A stretch of DNA of 58,386 nt. It comes from Chloroflexota bacterium. GTDB lineage: Bacteria > Chloroflexota > Limnocylindria > Limnocylindrales > CSP1-4. Each line of letters opens with the position of its first letter. The stretch's first letter is position 1. Position numbers and translations under genes: made by a program. Shown here in pieces: positions 33,308 to 42,081 of the stretch. Location of the stretch: contig JAKAJU010000183.1 in assembly GCA_021813655.1 (NCBI GenBank), positions 1 to 58,386 of the forward strand, given 5' to 3'. A model generated the notes under the pieces. That model was not told where the DNA came from. It searched no databases and was given only the letters and a program-made list of their open reading frames with translations.

Positions 33308-34178
33308 CAGCATCGACGGGGATCCAGGTGCCGGCGAGCCCGCGCTCGAGACCGCGGCGGCGGACGGCACCATGCCCTGCCCTCCGGCGGCGGTCGCCGG
33401 CGCTGTCGCCGACGACGGAAGCCGAGGGCGGCCGGCTGACGGGTTCGCGCTCCTCCCCGCCATCGACGTCCGCGGCGGGCGGGTCGTCCGGCTCGTCCGT
33501 GGCGACTTCGCCCGGGAGACCGCCTACGCCGACGACCCGGCCGGTGTGGCCGTGGCGTTCGCCGATGCCGGGGCTCGGTGGCTCCACGTCGTCGACCTCG
33601 ACGGCGCCCGCGACCCCGCGGCGCGCCAGGTCGGGACGCTGGAGTCGATCGTCGCCGCGGTGGGCGGACGGATCGCCGTCGAGGTGGCGGGCGGGATGCG
33701 GGATGAGGATGCCGTGATCGCCGCGCTGCGGGCCGGAGCGGCTCGGGTGGCGATCGGCACGGCGGCGCTTCGCGACCCGTCCCTCGTCCGATCGCTCGTG
33801 CGGGAGGTCGGTGCGGCGAGAGTCGCCGTCGCGCTCGACGTACGGGACGGCCGGGCGCTCGGCAATGCGTGGGCCGGCCGGACCGAGGGCGTGCCCGTCC
33901 TCGCGGCCGTGGCACGCGTGACGGACGCCGGGGCGGCCATCCTCGAGGTCACCGCGGTGGATCGCGACGGGACGCTCGCGGGCCCCGACGTCGCTCTGCT
34001 TCTGGCGGTCCGGCGGGCGACGGATGCCGCGGTCGTGGCCTCAGCCGGGATCCGGTCGGCGGCCGACATCACCGCGGTCCGCCGGCTCGGGTGCGCCGCA
34101 GCCATCGTGGGACGCGCCCTCTACGACGGGACGCTCGCCCTGGCCGACGCGCTGGCGGCGACGGACGGCCGCGCCTGA
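33294..34178 (+). CDS. hisA: phosphoribosylformimino-AICAR ribotide isomerase
   Basis: A TIM-barrel isomerase of histidine biosynthesis. It has FALLPAIDVRGGRVVRLVRGDF (Asp), WLHVVDLDGARD, EVAGGMR, VAVALDVRDGR and VVASAGIRSAADI. The listed GTG start gives 294 residues with about 48 residues before the barrel. It is supported by TATCGT ending six bases upstream. The alternative ATG at 33372 gives 268 residues, closer to the usual length, but has no clear ribosome site. The rest of the his set is on the other strand. Confidence 0.93.
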   Translation: MLQRYSIDGDPGAGEPALETAAADGTMPCPPAAVAGAVADDGSRGRPADGFALLPAIDVRGGRVVRLVRGDFARETAYADDPAGVAVAFADAGARWLHVVDLDGARDPAARQVGTLESIVAAVGGRIAVEVAGGMRDEDAVIAALRAGAARVAIGTAALRDPSLVRSLVREVGAARVAVALDVRDGRALGNAWAGRTEGVPVLAAVARVTDAGAAILEVTAVDRDGTLAGPDVALLLAVRRATDAAVVASAGIRSAADITAVRRLGCAAAIVGRALYDGTLALADALAATDGRA

Positions 34179-34200
34179 CCGGACGTGCCGTGTCCGCCCT

Positions 34201-34223
34201 GCCGCGGGCGGCAGGCCCGCGGC
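34201..34223. terminator. G/C hairpin between convergent hisA and the MBL hydrolase gene
   Basis: GCCGCGGGC (34201-34209) pairs perfectly with GCCCGCGGC (34215-34223) across loop GGCAG. It lies in the 50-bp convergent spacer. There is no T-run, so its strength is uncertain. Confidence 0.45.
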
Positions 34224-34228
34224 CGCAC

Positions 34229-35086
34229 CTAGCGCGGGACCCAGCGGAAGCGATCGCGATCCCGCTCGAGGCGACCGATCGGGACCTTCGCCTCGTGGGA
34301 GAGGACGACGGTCCATCCCTCGTCCGCGGCCGTGGCGAAGAGCCGCGCCTTCGTGCGGACGGAGTCGAGCGGGAAGTCGTCGAATGCCGTGACCCAGCGC
34401 GGGTTCGCGGACCACGGACGCATCGCGAGGTCGCCGAAGAACGCGAGCGTTCCCCGCGGGCCGCGCACGACGACGCCCTGATGCCCGCCCGTGTGCCCGC
34501 CCGTCGGCACGACGGAGACGCCCGGCAGCACCTCGCGCTCGCCGTCGGCCACGCCCTCGTCGCCCCACGCGCGGACGAGCCGCAGCTCCGGCTGGTCGTA
34601 CGCCGCGATGTTCCGCGGGTTGTCGTCGAGCGCGACCTCCCACTCCGCCCGCTGGGCGACGATCGTCGCGCGCGGGAACCCGCGCCGTCCCTCCGCGTCG
34701 AGCAGGCCGCCCGCGTGATCGAAGTGGAGATGGCTCATCGCCACCACGTCCACCGAGCCCGGGTCGAAGCCGGCCTTCCGCATGGCCGGCAGGATCGGAT
34801 CGCCCTGCACGCCGCGGATCGCCCGCATCTTGTCCGAGATCCGCTCCCCGATCCCGGTCTCGACGAGCACGCGTCCGGCAGGGGTCTCGACCAGGAGGCA
34901 GTTGAGGGCCTGGAGGAGGCGGCGGTCGGCGTCGGGCTCGTCGCCCACGATGTCCCGCCACAGGACCCACGGCGCCGGGCCCAGGAGGGAGCCAGCGTCC
35001 GACCGGAAGCTCCCGGCGACCACGAGCGCGGCGCGCACGCCGCCGCCGAGGTCGATCGTCGCGTCGACCGCGTCGTTCATCGGCAT
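34229..35086 (-). CDS. MBL-fold metallo-hydrolase (AHL-lactonase-like group)
   Basis: A 285-residue metallo-beta-lactamase-fold protein. The zinc motif is HLHFDHAGG in VDVVAMSHLHFDHAGG; later ligands are HTGGHQG and FFGDLAMRP and a C-terminal His in VVLSHEAKV. The group contains AHL lactonases and general hydrolases, so the substrate is open. I place the start at the ATG at 35086; a second ATG is two codons later. It is the last gene of an nrdR-dcd set, 25 bp after dcd. Confidence 0.88.
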   Translation of the reverse strand: MPMNDAVDATIDLGGGVRAALVVAGSFRSDAGSLLGPAPWVLWRDIVGDEPDADRRLLQALNCLLVETPAGRVLVETGIGERISDKMRAIRGVQGDPILPAMRKAGFDPGSVDVVAMSHLHFDHAGGLLDAEGRRGFPRATIVAQRAEWEVALDDNPRNIAAYDQPELRLVRAWGDEGVADGEREVLPGVSVVPTGGHTGGHQGVVVRGPRGTLAFFGDLAMRPWSANPRWVTAFDDFPLDSVRTKARLFATAADEGWTVVLSHEAKVPIGRLERDRDRFRWVPR

Positions 35087-35111
35087 GGGCGGGGTCCCCG
35101 GTCCACCCGCC

Positions 35112-35714
35112 TCACCGACGCGTGCCCGACCCGGGTCCCCGGCGCGTCTTCGCGAAGTCGCGGTGGAACGCCGACTCGGTCGGCTCGGACTGGTCCTGGT
35201 ACTTGGATCCCAGCCCCGGCGACCCATAGGGACGCTCGACCGGCGAGGAGAGCTCGAGGAAGCTGATCTGTCCGATCCGCATGCCCGGGTAGAGGGCGAT
35301 CGGGAGGTTCGAGACGTTCGAGAGCTCGAGGGTCAGATTGCCGCGCCAGCCGGGATCCACGTAGCCGGCCGTGGAATGGATGAGCAGGCCGAGCCGGCCG
35401 AGCGAGCTCTTCCCCTCGAGGCGGGCGACGAGGTCGGCCGGCAGCTCGACCCACTCGAGGGTCTGGCCGAGGATGAACTCGCCCGGGTGCAGGATGAACG
35501 CCTCGTCCTCCCCCACCGTCACCATCTCCGTGAGGTCCGGCTGCGCCTGCCGCACGTCGATGTACGGGTAGCGGTTGTTGCGGAAGACCCGGAAGCTGCG
35601 GTCGAGGTGGAGGTCCACCGACGACGGCTGCAGGTCGCCTGCGTCGTATGGGTCGATGACGATCACGCGCGCCTCGATGCGCGCCCGGATGTCGCGGTCG
35701 GCGAGGACGCTCAT
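35112..35714 (-). CDS. dcd: dCTP deaminase (probably bifunctional deaminase/dUTPase)
   Basis: A 200-residue Dcd protein with LSDRDIR-like VLADRDIRARIEA, LQPSSVDLHL, GKSSLGRLGLLIHSTAGYVD and PYGSPGLGSKYQDQ. The spacing and the HSTAGYVDPGW segment match the Mycobacterium-type bifunctional enzyme, which makes dUMP directly from dCTP (inference). Its start overlaps the nrdR stop. Confidence 0.95.
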   Translation of the reverse strand: MSVLADRDIRARIEARVIVIDPYDAGDLQPSSVDLHLDRSFRVFRNNRYPYIDVRQAQPDLTEMVTVGEDEAFILHPGEFILGQTLEWVELPADLVARLEGKSSLGRLGLLIHSTAGYVDPGWRGNLTLELSNVSNLPIALYPGMRIGQISFLELSSPVERPYGSPGLGSKYQDQSEPTESAFHRDFAKTRRGPGSGTRR

Positions 35715-36181
35715 CGTCGGCTCCCATCACGTTCGGAGTAGAGCGTGTCGACCTCGCGCTTGAGGGTCTCGAGGTCCTCGAAGCTCTGGTAGACGCTCGC
35801 ATACCGGATGTACGCGATCTGGTCGAGCGCCCGGAGGTGCTCCATCGCGAGCTCCCCGATCCGTGACGAGGGGATCTCGCTCACCCCGGCACCGCGGAGC
35901 GCCGCCTCGATCTCGTCGGCGGCGCGGTCGGCGGCTCCGTCGGGGACCGGACGGCGGGTGAGGGCCTTCCGGAGGCCGGACAGGACCTTGGCTCGGTCGA
36001 ACTCCTCGCGCCGGCCGTCCCGCTTGAGCACGATGAGCCGCGCTGCCTCGATCCGCTCGTACGTGGTGAAGCGCGCCCCGCAGCCCGCGCACTCGCGCCG
36101 GCGGCGGATCGTCGCCTGGTCCTCGAGGTCGCGCGAGTCAACGACCCGCGTCTCGCGCTCGCCGCACTGCGGACAGTGCAT
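35711..36181 (-). CDS. nrdR: transcriptional repressor NrdR
   Basis: A 156-residue zinc-ribbon/ATP-cone regulator of ribonucleotide reductase genes. The zinc ribbon is [13 protein letters not shown] with a second pair in [15 protein letters not shown]. The ATP-cone begins [19 protein letters not shown]. It ends with [19 protein letters not shown]. The ATG at 36179-36181 has GAGGAGAG before it; a longer frame adds only ten residues. Upstream, CCACGACATCTTGTGG near 36200-36230 is an inverted repeat, possibly regulatory, and TATCCT may be a -10 box. Pairing with dcd links it to nucleotide supply. Confidence 0.96.
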   Translation of the reverse strand: MHCPQCGERETRVVDSRDLEDQATIRRRRECAGCGARFTTYERIEAARLIVLKRDGRREEFDRAKVLSGLRKALTRRPVPDGAADRAADEIEAALRGAGVSEIPSSRIGELAMEHLRALDQIAYIRYASVYQSFEDLETLKREVDTLYSERDGSRR

Positions 36182-36256
36182 CGCTCTCCTCGTCACTGCC
36201 CCGCCGACCACAAGATGTCGTGGCCGGAGCGAAGGATACCACCAGATGTGACGCTC

Positions 36257-36787
36257 TCAGCCTCGCCTGACGGCGCCCTGGGGGCGGTTCGCCGCGCCCG
36301 CGTGCCGGGCGAACGCGTCGCGCGCATGCTGGAGTTCGAGGTAACCGCGCTTCACAGACGCGTGGCCCTCGAGGTCGTTCACGCGGGCCGAGGCCGCGAC
36401 GAGCTTCCGTGCGCCGTGCTGGGCCCGGTCCAGGGCGCGTTCCGCCCGCCGCAGGTCTTCCACGAGCTGCACGCGCAGGGTTTCCGACGGCAAGGCGGCC
36501 GGAAGCGAATCGACCTCGGAGACGAAGCCGTCCACGGCGGTGAGCGCCGCGTCGATCGCCGGCAGTGCGTCCTCCGCCCCCATCCGGTGACGGCGGAGCT
36601 CGTCGATCACGTCCAGCGAGCTCGCGATCGAGGCGTCCACCCGGGCGGCGACGGCTGCCAGCCCATCCGCGAACGCGCGCGACTCGCGGCTTTCCCGGCC
36701 GACCGTCCGGCTCCGGATGATGACGTAGACGACGAGACCCGCGAGCGCGATGAAGGCGAGGAGCGCGCCGACCCGGATCGCGTCCAC
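36257..36787 (-). CDS. membrane-anchored hypothetical protein with helical cytoplasmic domain
   Basis: A 176-residue protein: a GTG start at 36785-36787, one N-terminal helix (ALLAFIALAGLVVYVII), then an all-helical region rich in Ala, Arg, Glu and Leu (residues about 30-160) likely to form coiled coil. I do not recognise a family. It starts 12 bp after the etfA stop, so it is probably cotranscribed with the electron-transfer genes. Confidence 0.7.
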   Translation of the reverse strand: MDAIRVGALLAFIALAGLVVYVIIRSRTVGRESRESRAFADGLAAVAARVDASIASSLDVIDELRRHRMGAEDALPAIDAALTAVDGFVSEVDSLPAALPSETLRVQLVEDLRRAERALDRAQHGARKLVAASARVNDLEGHASVKRGYLELQHARDAFARHAGAANRPQGAVRRG

Positions 36788-36798
36788 GGGCCTGCCGG

Positions 36799-37779
36799 TC
36801 AGCCTCTCCGGCCCCGGATCTCCGCGGCAACCGCCGGTCCCACCTCGAAGAGGTCGCCGACCACGTACAGGTCGGCGTACTCCGCGAGCGGGGCATCCGG
36901 GTCCCGGTTGACCGCGACGATCGTCTCTGCCGCCTGCATCCCCACCTTGTGCTGGATCGCGCCGGAGATCCCGAGCGCCAGGTAGAGCGCCGGTCGGACC
37001 GTCTTGCCCGTCTGGCCGATCTGCTGGGAGTAGTCGATCCAGCCGGCGTCGACCGCGGCCCGCGTCGCCCCCACGGCGCCACCGAGCAGATCTGCGAGCT
37101 CGGAGACGATGGCGAAGCCGGCGGGACTCCCGACCCCACGGCCCCCGGCGACCACGACCCGCGCCTCCTCGATGGGCGCAGCCGCGGCGGCGGCCGCGAC
37201 GCGGTCGAGGACGGCGACGGCGGGGAGGTCGGCCACGTCGTCCACGGCGACGGCCTCGACGCGACCCGGCGTGCCGGCCGCCTCGGCCGCGATGACGTTC
37301 GGCGTCAGGAGGACGATGCCGCGGTCCGCCGAGAAGGCGCTCGACGTCAGGATCCGGCCGCCGAGGACGCTCTCCTCCACGACGGGCCCAGCGTCCGCAT
37401 CCCAGCCCACCGCGATCGCGTTGGCGAGGACCCCCACCCCGAGCATGACCGCGAGGCAGCCCGCCAGGTCGCGGCCGTCGGGAGTGGCGCCGATGACGAT
37501 GTAGGCGGGCTCCTCGACGCGCGCGAGCGCGGCGATCCGCGCGGCGGCAACCGCGGCCGGCGGCCGCTCGTCCGCGAGGTGCGAGACGACGGTGATGACG
37601 CGAGGGATGTACCCCGCCAGCTCGGCGGCCGGACCGGCGGGATCCGCGGCCACCAGGACCGCCGCGCTCTCGCGACCGCTCGCCTCGGCGAGGCGGCGAG
37701 CGACCGTCGCAGCCTCCGTCGAGAGCCGCGTGGCCGCGCCGTCGGCTACCTCGCCGACGGACCAGATCGCGCCGGCCAT
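36799..37779 (-). CDS. etfA: electron transfer flavoprotein alpha subunit
   Basis: The FAD-binding subunit of ETF, 326 residues. The C-terminal FAD domain has VVAGGRGVGSPAGFAIVSEL, VDAGWIDYSQQIGQTGKTV, LYLALGISGAIQHKVGM and IVAVNRDPDAPLAEYADLYV. It takes electrons from dehydrogenases and passes them to a quinone reductase. It shares one base with the etfB stop (TGATG). Confidence 0.96.
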   Translation of the reverse strand: MAGAIWSVGEVADGAATRLSTEAATVARRLAEASGRESAAVLVAADPAGPAAELAGYIPRVITVVSHLADERPPAAVAAARIAALARVEEPAYIVIGATPDGRDLAGCLAVMLGVGVLANAIAVGWDADAGPVVEESVLGGRILTSSAFSADRGIVLLTPNVIAAEAAGTPGRVEAVAVDDVADLPAVAVLDRVAAAAAAAPIEEARVVVAGGRGVGSPAGFAIVSELADLLGGAVGATRAAVDAGWIDYSQQIGQTGKTVRPALYLALGISGAIQHKVGMQAAETIVAVNRDPDAPLAEYADLYVVGDLFEVGPAVAAEIRGRRG

Positions 37780-38561
37780 CAGATGAACCTCCGCTCGTCG
37801 AGGAAGTCGACGATCTCGCGTGCAGCATCCGCGGCCGATCCGCGCACGACGCGCGTGGCGCCCCGGACGGCGGGCGGCCGCACCCCGAGGACGCGGGTGC
37901 TCGCCGCCGCGCCTCCGACGGCTGCGGGATCGAGCCCGAGGTCCGCGAGGCTCAGGCTCCGGATCACCCGGGATCGGGCGGCCATGATCCCCTTCAGCGA
38001 CGCGTAGCGCGGCTCTCCGACGGCGATCTGGGTGACGACCACGAGCGCCGGGAGCGGCGCCTCGAGGACCATGTAGCCGGTCGCGTGGAGGCGGTGGATC
38101 CGCACGCGATCGTCCGTCACCTCGACGCTCCCCGCGTAGGAGAGGTATGGCAGGCCGCAGAGGGTCGCGACCCCCGACGCGACGACGCCGCCCCCGCCGT
38201 CGGAGCTCGCGATGCCGCAGAGGACCAGGTCGAACTCGAGCGTCGCGAGCGCCGCGGCGAGCACCCTCGCCGTGGAGAGCGCGCACGCACCGGCGAGCGC
38301 GTCGTCCGAGACGAGGACGCCGCCGTGGGCCCCCATCGCAAGAGCCTTGCGCATCGTCTCTGTGGCTCCGGCCGGCGCCATCGTCAGCAGGGTGATCTCC
38401 CCGCCGTGTGCCTCGACGAGTCTGAGTGCCTGTTCGACCGCGTACTCGTCGTTCGGATTGACGATCGGCGGGCTCGAGGCCCGGTCGAGCCGCAGGTCGT
38501 CCCCGAGGCGTTCGGTGCCGGTCGTGTCCGGCACGGGCTTCACGAGGACGACGATGCGCAC
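37779..38561 (-). CDS. etfB: electron transfer flavoprotein beta subunit
   Basis: A 260-residue AMP-binding subunit of ETF. It starts VRIVVLVKPVPDTTGTERL and has NPNDEYAVEQALRLVE and LHATGYMVLEAPLPALVVV with the family pattern EPRYASLKGIMAARS. The GTG at 38559-38561 has GGAGG upstream. It lies 181 bp after the membrane Fe-S gene. The spacer holds no clear promoter. Confidence 0.96.
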   Translation of the reverse strand: MRIVVLVKPVPDTTGTERLGDDLRLDRASSPPIVNPNDEYAVEQALRLVEAHGGEITLLTMAPAGATETMRKALAMGAHGGVLVSDDALAGACALSTARVLAAALATLEFDLVLCGIASSDGGGGVVASGVATLCGLPYLSYAGSVEVTDDRVRIHRLHATGYMVLEAPLPALVVVTQIAVGEPRYASLKGIMAARSRVIRSLSLADLGLDPAAVGGAAASTRVLGVRPPAVRGATRVVRGSAADAAREIVDFLDERRFI

Positions 38562-38742
38562 GAGCAGACCTCCGGCGGCGTGACGGACGGGCGCGTCTGG
38601 GACCCGGCCCCGGGCGTCGCGGGCCCGGCGGCCACAGTGTACCGACGCGGTTCCGGGCGCGACCAGCCCGGATGCCAGCGCGCGGCGGCCGGCGGCACCG
38701 GCAGGGCGGCACAGCAGGCCACCCCGGGCTCGCCGGCCCTGA

Positions 38743-40842
38743 TCAGCCGGCGACGAGCGCCTCGGCAAGCAGCTCCGCGACGTCGAGCGCGACGACCCCG
38801 TCCGCGCCCTGTGCCGCGGCCAGTCCGTCCGTCATCATCGTCATGCAGAAGGGACATCCGACCGCAACGACCTGCGCGCCCGTCTGGAGAGCCTGCCGGG
38901 TCCTCTCCGCGTTGATCCGCGTCCCGCGCGCCTCTTCCATCCACATCCGGCCGCCACCCGCACCGCAGCAGAAGGTCCGGTTGCCGTGCCGGTCCATCTC
39001 GCGCAGCTCGATCCCGGCGACCGCGCCGACGACGGCCCGCGGTTCGGCCACGACCCCGTTGTAGCGGGCGAGGTAGCACGAGTCGTGGACGGTGACGGTC
39101 CGGCGTCGCGCCCGGCCGTCGGCGCCGCCGCCCTCGCCGCGGTCCGTCCCGGCGGCGGCCGGAACGAGGCGGCCGTCCGCGATGAGCCGGGCGAGATACG
39201 CCGAGTGGTGCACCACGGCGAACGCGCCGCCGAGCTGGGGATACTCGTTCGCGATCGTGTTGAAGCAGTGCGGGCAGGCCGTGACGATCGTCGGCGGACC
39301 ATAGCGCCGGAGCGTCTCGACGTTCTGCGTCGCGAGCATCTGGAAGACGTACTCGTTGCCCATCCGTCGGGCCGGGTCCCCGGAGCAGGACTCCTCCTGG
39401 CCGAGGACCGCGAACCGGACACCGGCCGCGTCGAGGCACGTCGCGAACGCCCGCGCGGTCCGTCGGGCGCGGTCGTCGAACGCGGCTGCGCATCCCACCC
39501 AGTAGAGGACCTCGACGTCGCTCAGCGTCCCGGCGGCGGCGAGGTCGCGGGCGACCGGCACCGGGAACTTCAGGCCCTTCGTCCAGTCGAGACGCGTCGA
39601 GGCCGGCTGCCCCCACGGGTTGCCGGACCGCTCCATCGCCGTGAACGCGGGCGCGATCTCGCGGGGGAACCTGCTGTCCTCCAGCACGAGGTTGCGCCGG
39701 ATCCCCACGATCTTGTCGACGTGCTCGATGAGGACCGGGCACGCCTGCACGCACGCGCCACACGTCACGCAGTCCCACACCGCGTCGTAGGAGATCGCGC
39801 CGTCGACGAGGGGCCGTGCCACCGCCGTCGGGGTGAGCCCGTCGTCCATCCCCGGCAGCCGGCGGACGTCCGGCCCGTTCGGGATGTAGTTGAGGCCGGT
39901 CTCCGCCTCGTCCGCGAGGTGGCGGATCCCCATGATGAAGGCCCGCGGGTCGAGCGGCTTCCCCGTCGCGTGCGCCGGACACGCCTCCTGGCAGCGACCG
40001 CACTCGGTGCAGGTGAAGCCGTCGAGGAGGTCCTTCCAGCCGAGGTCGGCGAGGGTCCGCAGGCCGAACGTCGCGTCCTCACGCTCCACGTCGAGCATCG
40101 GCAGCTGGCCGCGGGGCTCGAGCTTCCGAAGGAAGACGTTGAAGAAGCTCGTGACGATGTGGAGGTGCTTCGTCCGCGGCAGGATGACGAGGAACCCGAC
40201 GATGAGCGCGAGGTGGAGCCACCAGCACAGGGCGAAGAGTCCCTGGAGGATGGCGGCGTCGATCCCCTCGAGCGGGACTGCCAGCGCATTCGTGATGAGA
40301 GCGCCCGGCAGGGCGCCGTAGGCCGCCGCCTCGAAGGTCAGCGCTCCGAGCTCCGAGAGGACGATGCCCCCGATCATCAGGAGGATCACGACGGCCGACG
40401 TCGTGTACGCGAGCCGGGCGGGTCGGCTGATCAGGCGCCGCACGAGCGCGTACGCGACAGCCGCGAGCGCACCGACGGCGGCCACGTTCTGCAGGAGGAG
40501 GACGGCCGCCCAGAGGGCGCCGTCGAGCGGAGCGCCGACGACCCCCTGCACGAGGCCGTACGTCACGGCGTTCGCCGCCCCGACCCCGAGGATGACGAAG
40601 CCCGCGAAGATCAGGTAGTGCATGACGCCCGCGCGCGGATCGGCGAAGAGGCGCGTCTGCAGCAGCGCGTAGCGGACGAGAGCGCCGGTGCGTCGGGTGA
40701 GCGCGTGGAGCGGCCGCGACGGCGCGACGGCCGCGAAGACGCGCAGGTGCCGGGCCATCTCGAGCCCGAAGACCGCGATCCCCAGGACGAAGAACGGCAG
40801 GGCGAGCGGCCAGGCGGGTACGCGCGCGATCGACTCGATCAC
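38743..40842 (-). CDS. etfD: membrane Fe-S oxidoreductase, ETF:menaquinone oxidoreductase-like (EtfD type)
   Basis: A 699-residue protein in three parts: about six N-terminal membrane helices (NarI-like, residues 1-230), two [4Fe-4S] motifs (CTECGRCQEACP and CVTCGACVQACPVL), then two CCG domains of heterodisulfide-reductase D type (WVGCAAAFDD, SCSGDP, SCYLARYNG, FCCGAGGGRMW). The architecture matches Mycobacterium EtfD (Rv0338c), which links ETF to the menaquinone pool. Being upstream of etfB-etfA supports that assignment. Its start overlaps the mogA stop (ATGA). Confidence 0.9.
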   Translation of the reverse strand: MIESIARVPAWPLALPFFVLGIAVFGLEMARHLRVFAAVAPSRPLHALTRRTGALVRYALLQTRLFADPRAGVMHYLIFAGFVILGVGAANAVTYGLVQGVVGAPLDGALWAAVLLLQNVAAVGALAAVAYALVRRLISRPARLAYTTSAVVILLMIGGIVLSELGALTFEAAAYGALPGALITNALAVPLEGIDAAILQGLFALCWWLHLALIVGFLVILPRTKHLHIVTSFFNVFLRKLEPRGQLPMLDVEREDATFGLRTLADLGWKDLLDGFTCTECGRCQEACPAHATGKPLDPRAFIMGIRHLADEAETGLNYIPNGPDVRRLPGMDDGLTPTAVARPLVDGAISYDAVWDCVTCGACVQACPVLIEHVDKIVGIRRNLVLEDSRFPREIAPAFTAMERSGNPWGQPASTRLDWTKGLKFPVPVARDLAAAGTLSDVEVLYWVGCAAAFDDRARRTARAFATCLDAAGVRFAVLGQEESCSGDPARRMGNEYVFQMLATQNVETLRRYGPPTIVTACPHCFNTIANEYPQLGGAFAVVHHSAYLARLIADGRLVPAAAGTDRGEGGGADGRARRRTVTVHDSCYLARYNGVVAEPRAVVGAVAGIELREMDRHGNRTFCCGAGGGRMWMEEARGTRINAERTRQALQTGAQVVAVGCPFCMTMMTDGLAAAQGADGVVALDVAELLAEALVAG

Positions 40843-41399
40843 TCTCCGCTCCCCTTCTCTCCCCGTGCCGGCGTCCCGCCGCGTCGGTCGTGGTCGTACG
40901 GCCCGGCGAGCGTGTCCAGCGCGTGCGGGAGCACCGCCTCGATCGCCGCGAGGGACTCGACGGCGCCGCGCGGGCTCCCGGGGAGGTTGACGACGAGCGT
41001 CGCCCCCCGCGCCCCGACGATGGCCCTGCTGAGGTCCGCCATGGGGGTGCGGGCGCGACCGGCTGCCCGCATCGCCTCGGCGAGCCCGGGCACGGCGCGA
41101 TCGATCGCGTCGAGGGTCGCCTCCGGCGTGACGTCGCGCGGGGTCAGACCCGTGCCCCCCGTCGTGACCACGAGGTCCGCGCGTCCGGCCCCGTCCGGCG
41201 CGTCCGCGGCGGCGGCGATGGCGGCGGCGATGGCGGCCCGGTCGTCGGCGACGACGGCGCGCGTCACCACGTAGCCGTGGCGGACGAGCCGTTCCGCGAC
41301 CGCGGCGCCGGAGGCATCCTCCCGGACGCCGGCCGCGACCCCATCGGAGACAGTGAGCACGAGCGCCGGCCGACCCCCGGCGTGGGCCCCGGCCGTCAC
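40839..41399 (-). CDS. molybdopterin adenylyltransferase-type protein (MogA/MoaB)
   Basis: A 186-residue MoCF-domain protein. It has [40 protein letters not shown] and [15 protein letters not shown]. This fold activates molybdopterin with adenylate before Mo insertion. The GTG at 41399 overlaps the moaC stop. A MogA/MoaB call is preferred over CinA because of the length and the GGTG motif. Confidence 0.92.
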   Translation of the reverse strand: MTAGAHAGGRPALVLTVSDGVAAGVREDASGAAVAERLVRHGYVVTRAVVADDRAAIAAAIAAAADAPDGAGRADLVVTTGGTGLTPRDVTPEATLDAIDRAVPGLAEAMRAAGRARTPMADLSRAIVGARGATLVVNLPGSPRGAVESLAAIEAVLPHALDTLAGPYDHDRRGGTPARGEKGSGE

Positions 41400-41998
41400 C
41401 GCGGGCGAGGCCTGGGAGCGCCGCGTTTCGGAACCGCGGGCCTTCGCGGACCGTGCGCCGCGGGACGCGCCTCCGCCTGGTCGCGATCGTCGGGCGGGCG
41501 GCGCCACTCGCCGCTCTTCCCGCCCGTCTTCTCCAGGAGGCGGACCCAGCGGATCTCGACTCCCTTCTCCACGCCCTTCACCATGTCGTAGACGGTGAGG
41601 GCGGCGACGGACGCGGCGGTGAGCGCCTCCATCTCCACGCCGGTCCGGGCCGTCGTTGCGGCCTCGGCGCGGATCCGGATCCCGCCGCCGGGCCGGTCGG
41701 GGGTGGCCGAGACGACGAGATCGGTGAGCGGCAGCGGGTGGCACAGCGGGATCAGCTCGCTGGTCCGCTTCCCGGCCATGACCCCGGCGATCTCCGCGAC
41801 GGTGAGGACATCGCCCTTCGCGCTCCGTCCGTCCAGCACCAGCTGGAGGGTGGCCGCCTCCATCGCGACGAGCGCCTCAGCCACCGCGCGCCGCGCGGTC
41901 ACGGGCTTGGCGGAGACGTCCACCATCCGGGGCCGACCCCCGCGGTCGACGTGCGTCAGCCGCCGGCGGTCGCTGCGGCTCGGGTGCGAAGGTTCCAT
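41396..41998 (-). CDS. moaC: cyclic pyranopterin monophosphate synthase
   Basis: The enzyme finishing the first committed step of molybdenum cofactor synthesis. It starts [20 protein letters not shown] and has [13 protein letters not shown] sequence, [16 protein letters not shown] and the C-terminal [24 protein letters not shown] with DKGM-like VKGVEKG. The product is 200 residues, about 40 longer than usual because of an Arg/Pro-rich tail that reads into mogA. The ATG at 41996-41998 has GAGGGAGAG upstream. Confidence 0.95.
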   Translation of the reverse strand: MEPSHPSRSDRRRLTHVDRGGRPRMVDVSAKPVTARRAVAEALVAMEAATLQLVLDGRSAKGDVLTVAEIAGVMAGKRTSELIPLCHPLPLTDLVVSATPDRPGGGIRIRAEAATTARTGVEMEALTAASVAALTVYDMVKGVEKGVEIRWVRLLEKTGGKSGEWRRPPDDRDQAEARPAAHGPRRPAVPKRGAPRPRPR

Positions 41999-42081
41999 CG
42001 GCTCTCCCTCGTCATCGTCGCGCGGGTGACGCTCATCGTCGCGCAGATCGCGGCCGCCGTCGCGGTCGTCGTGCGCGCCCG

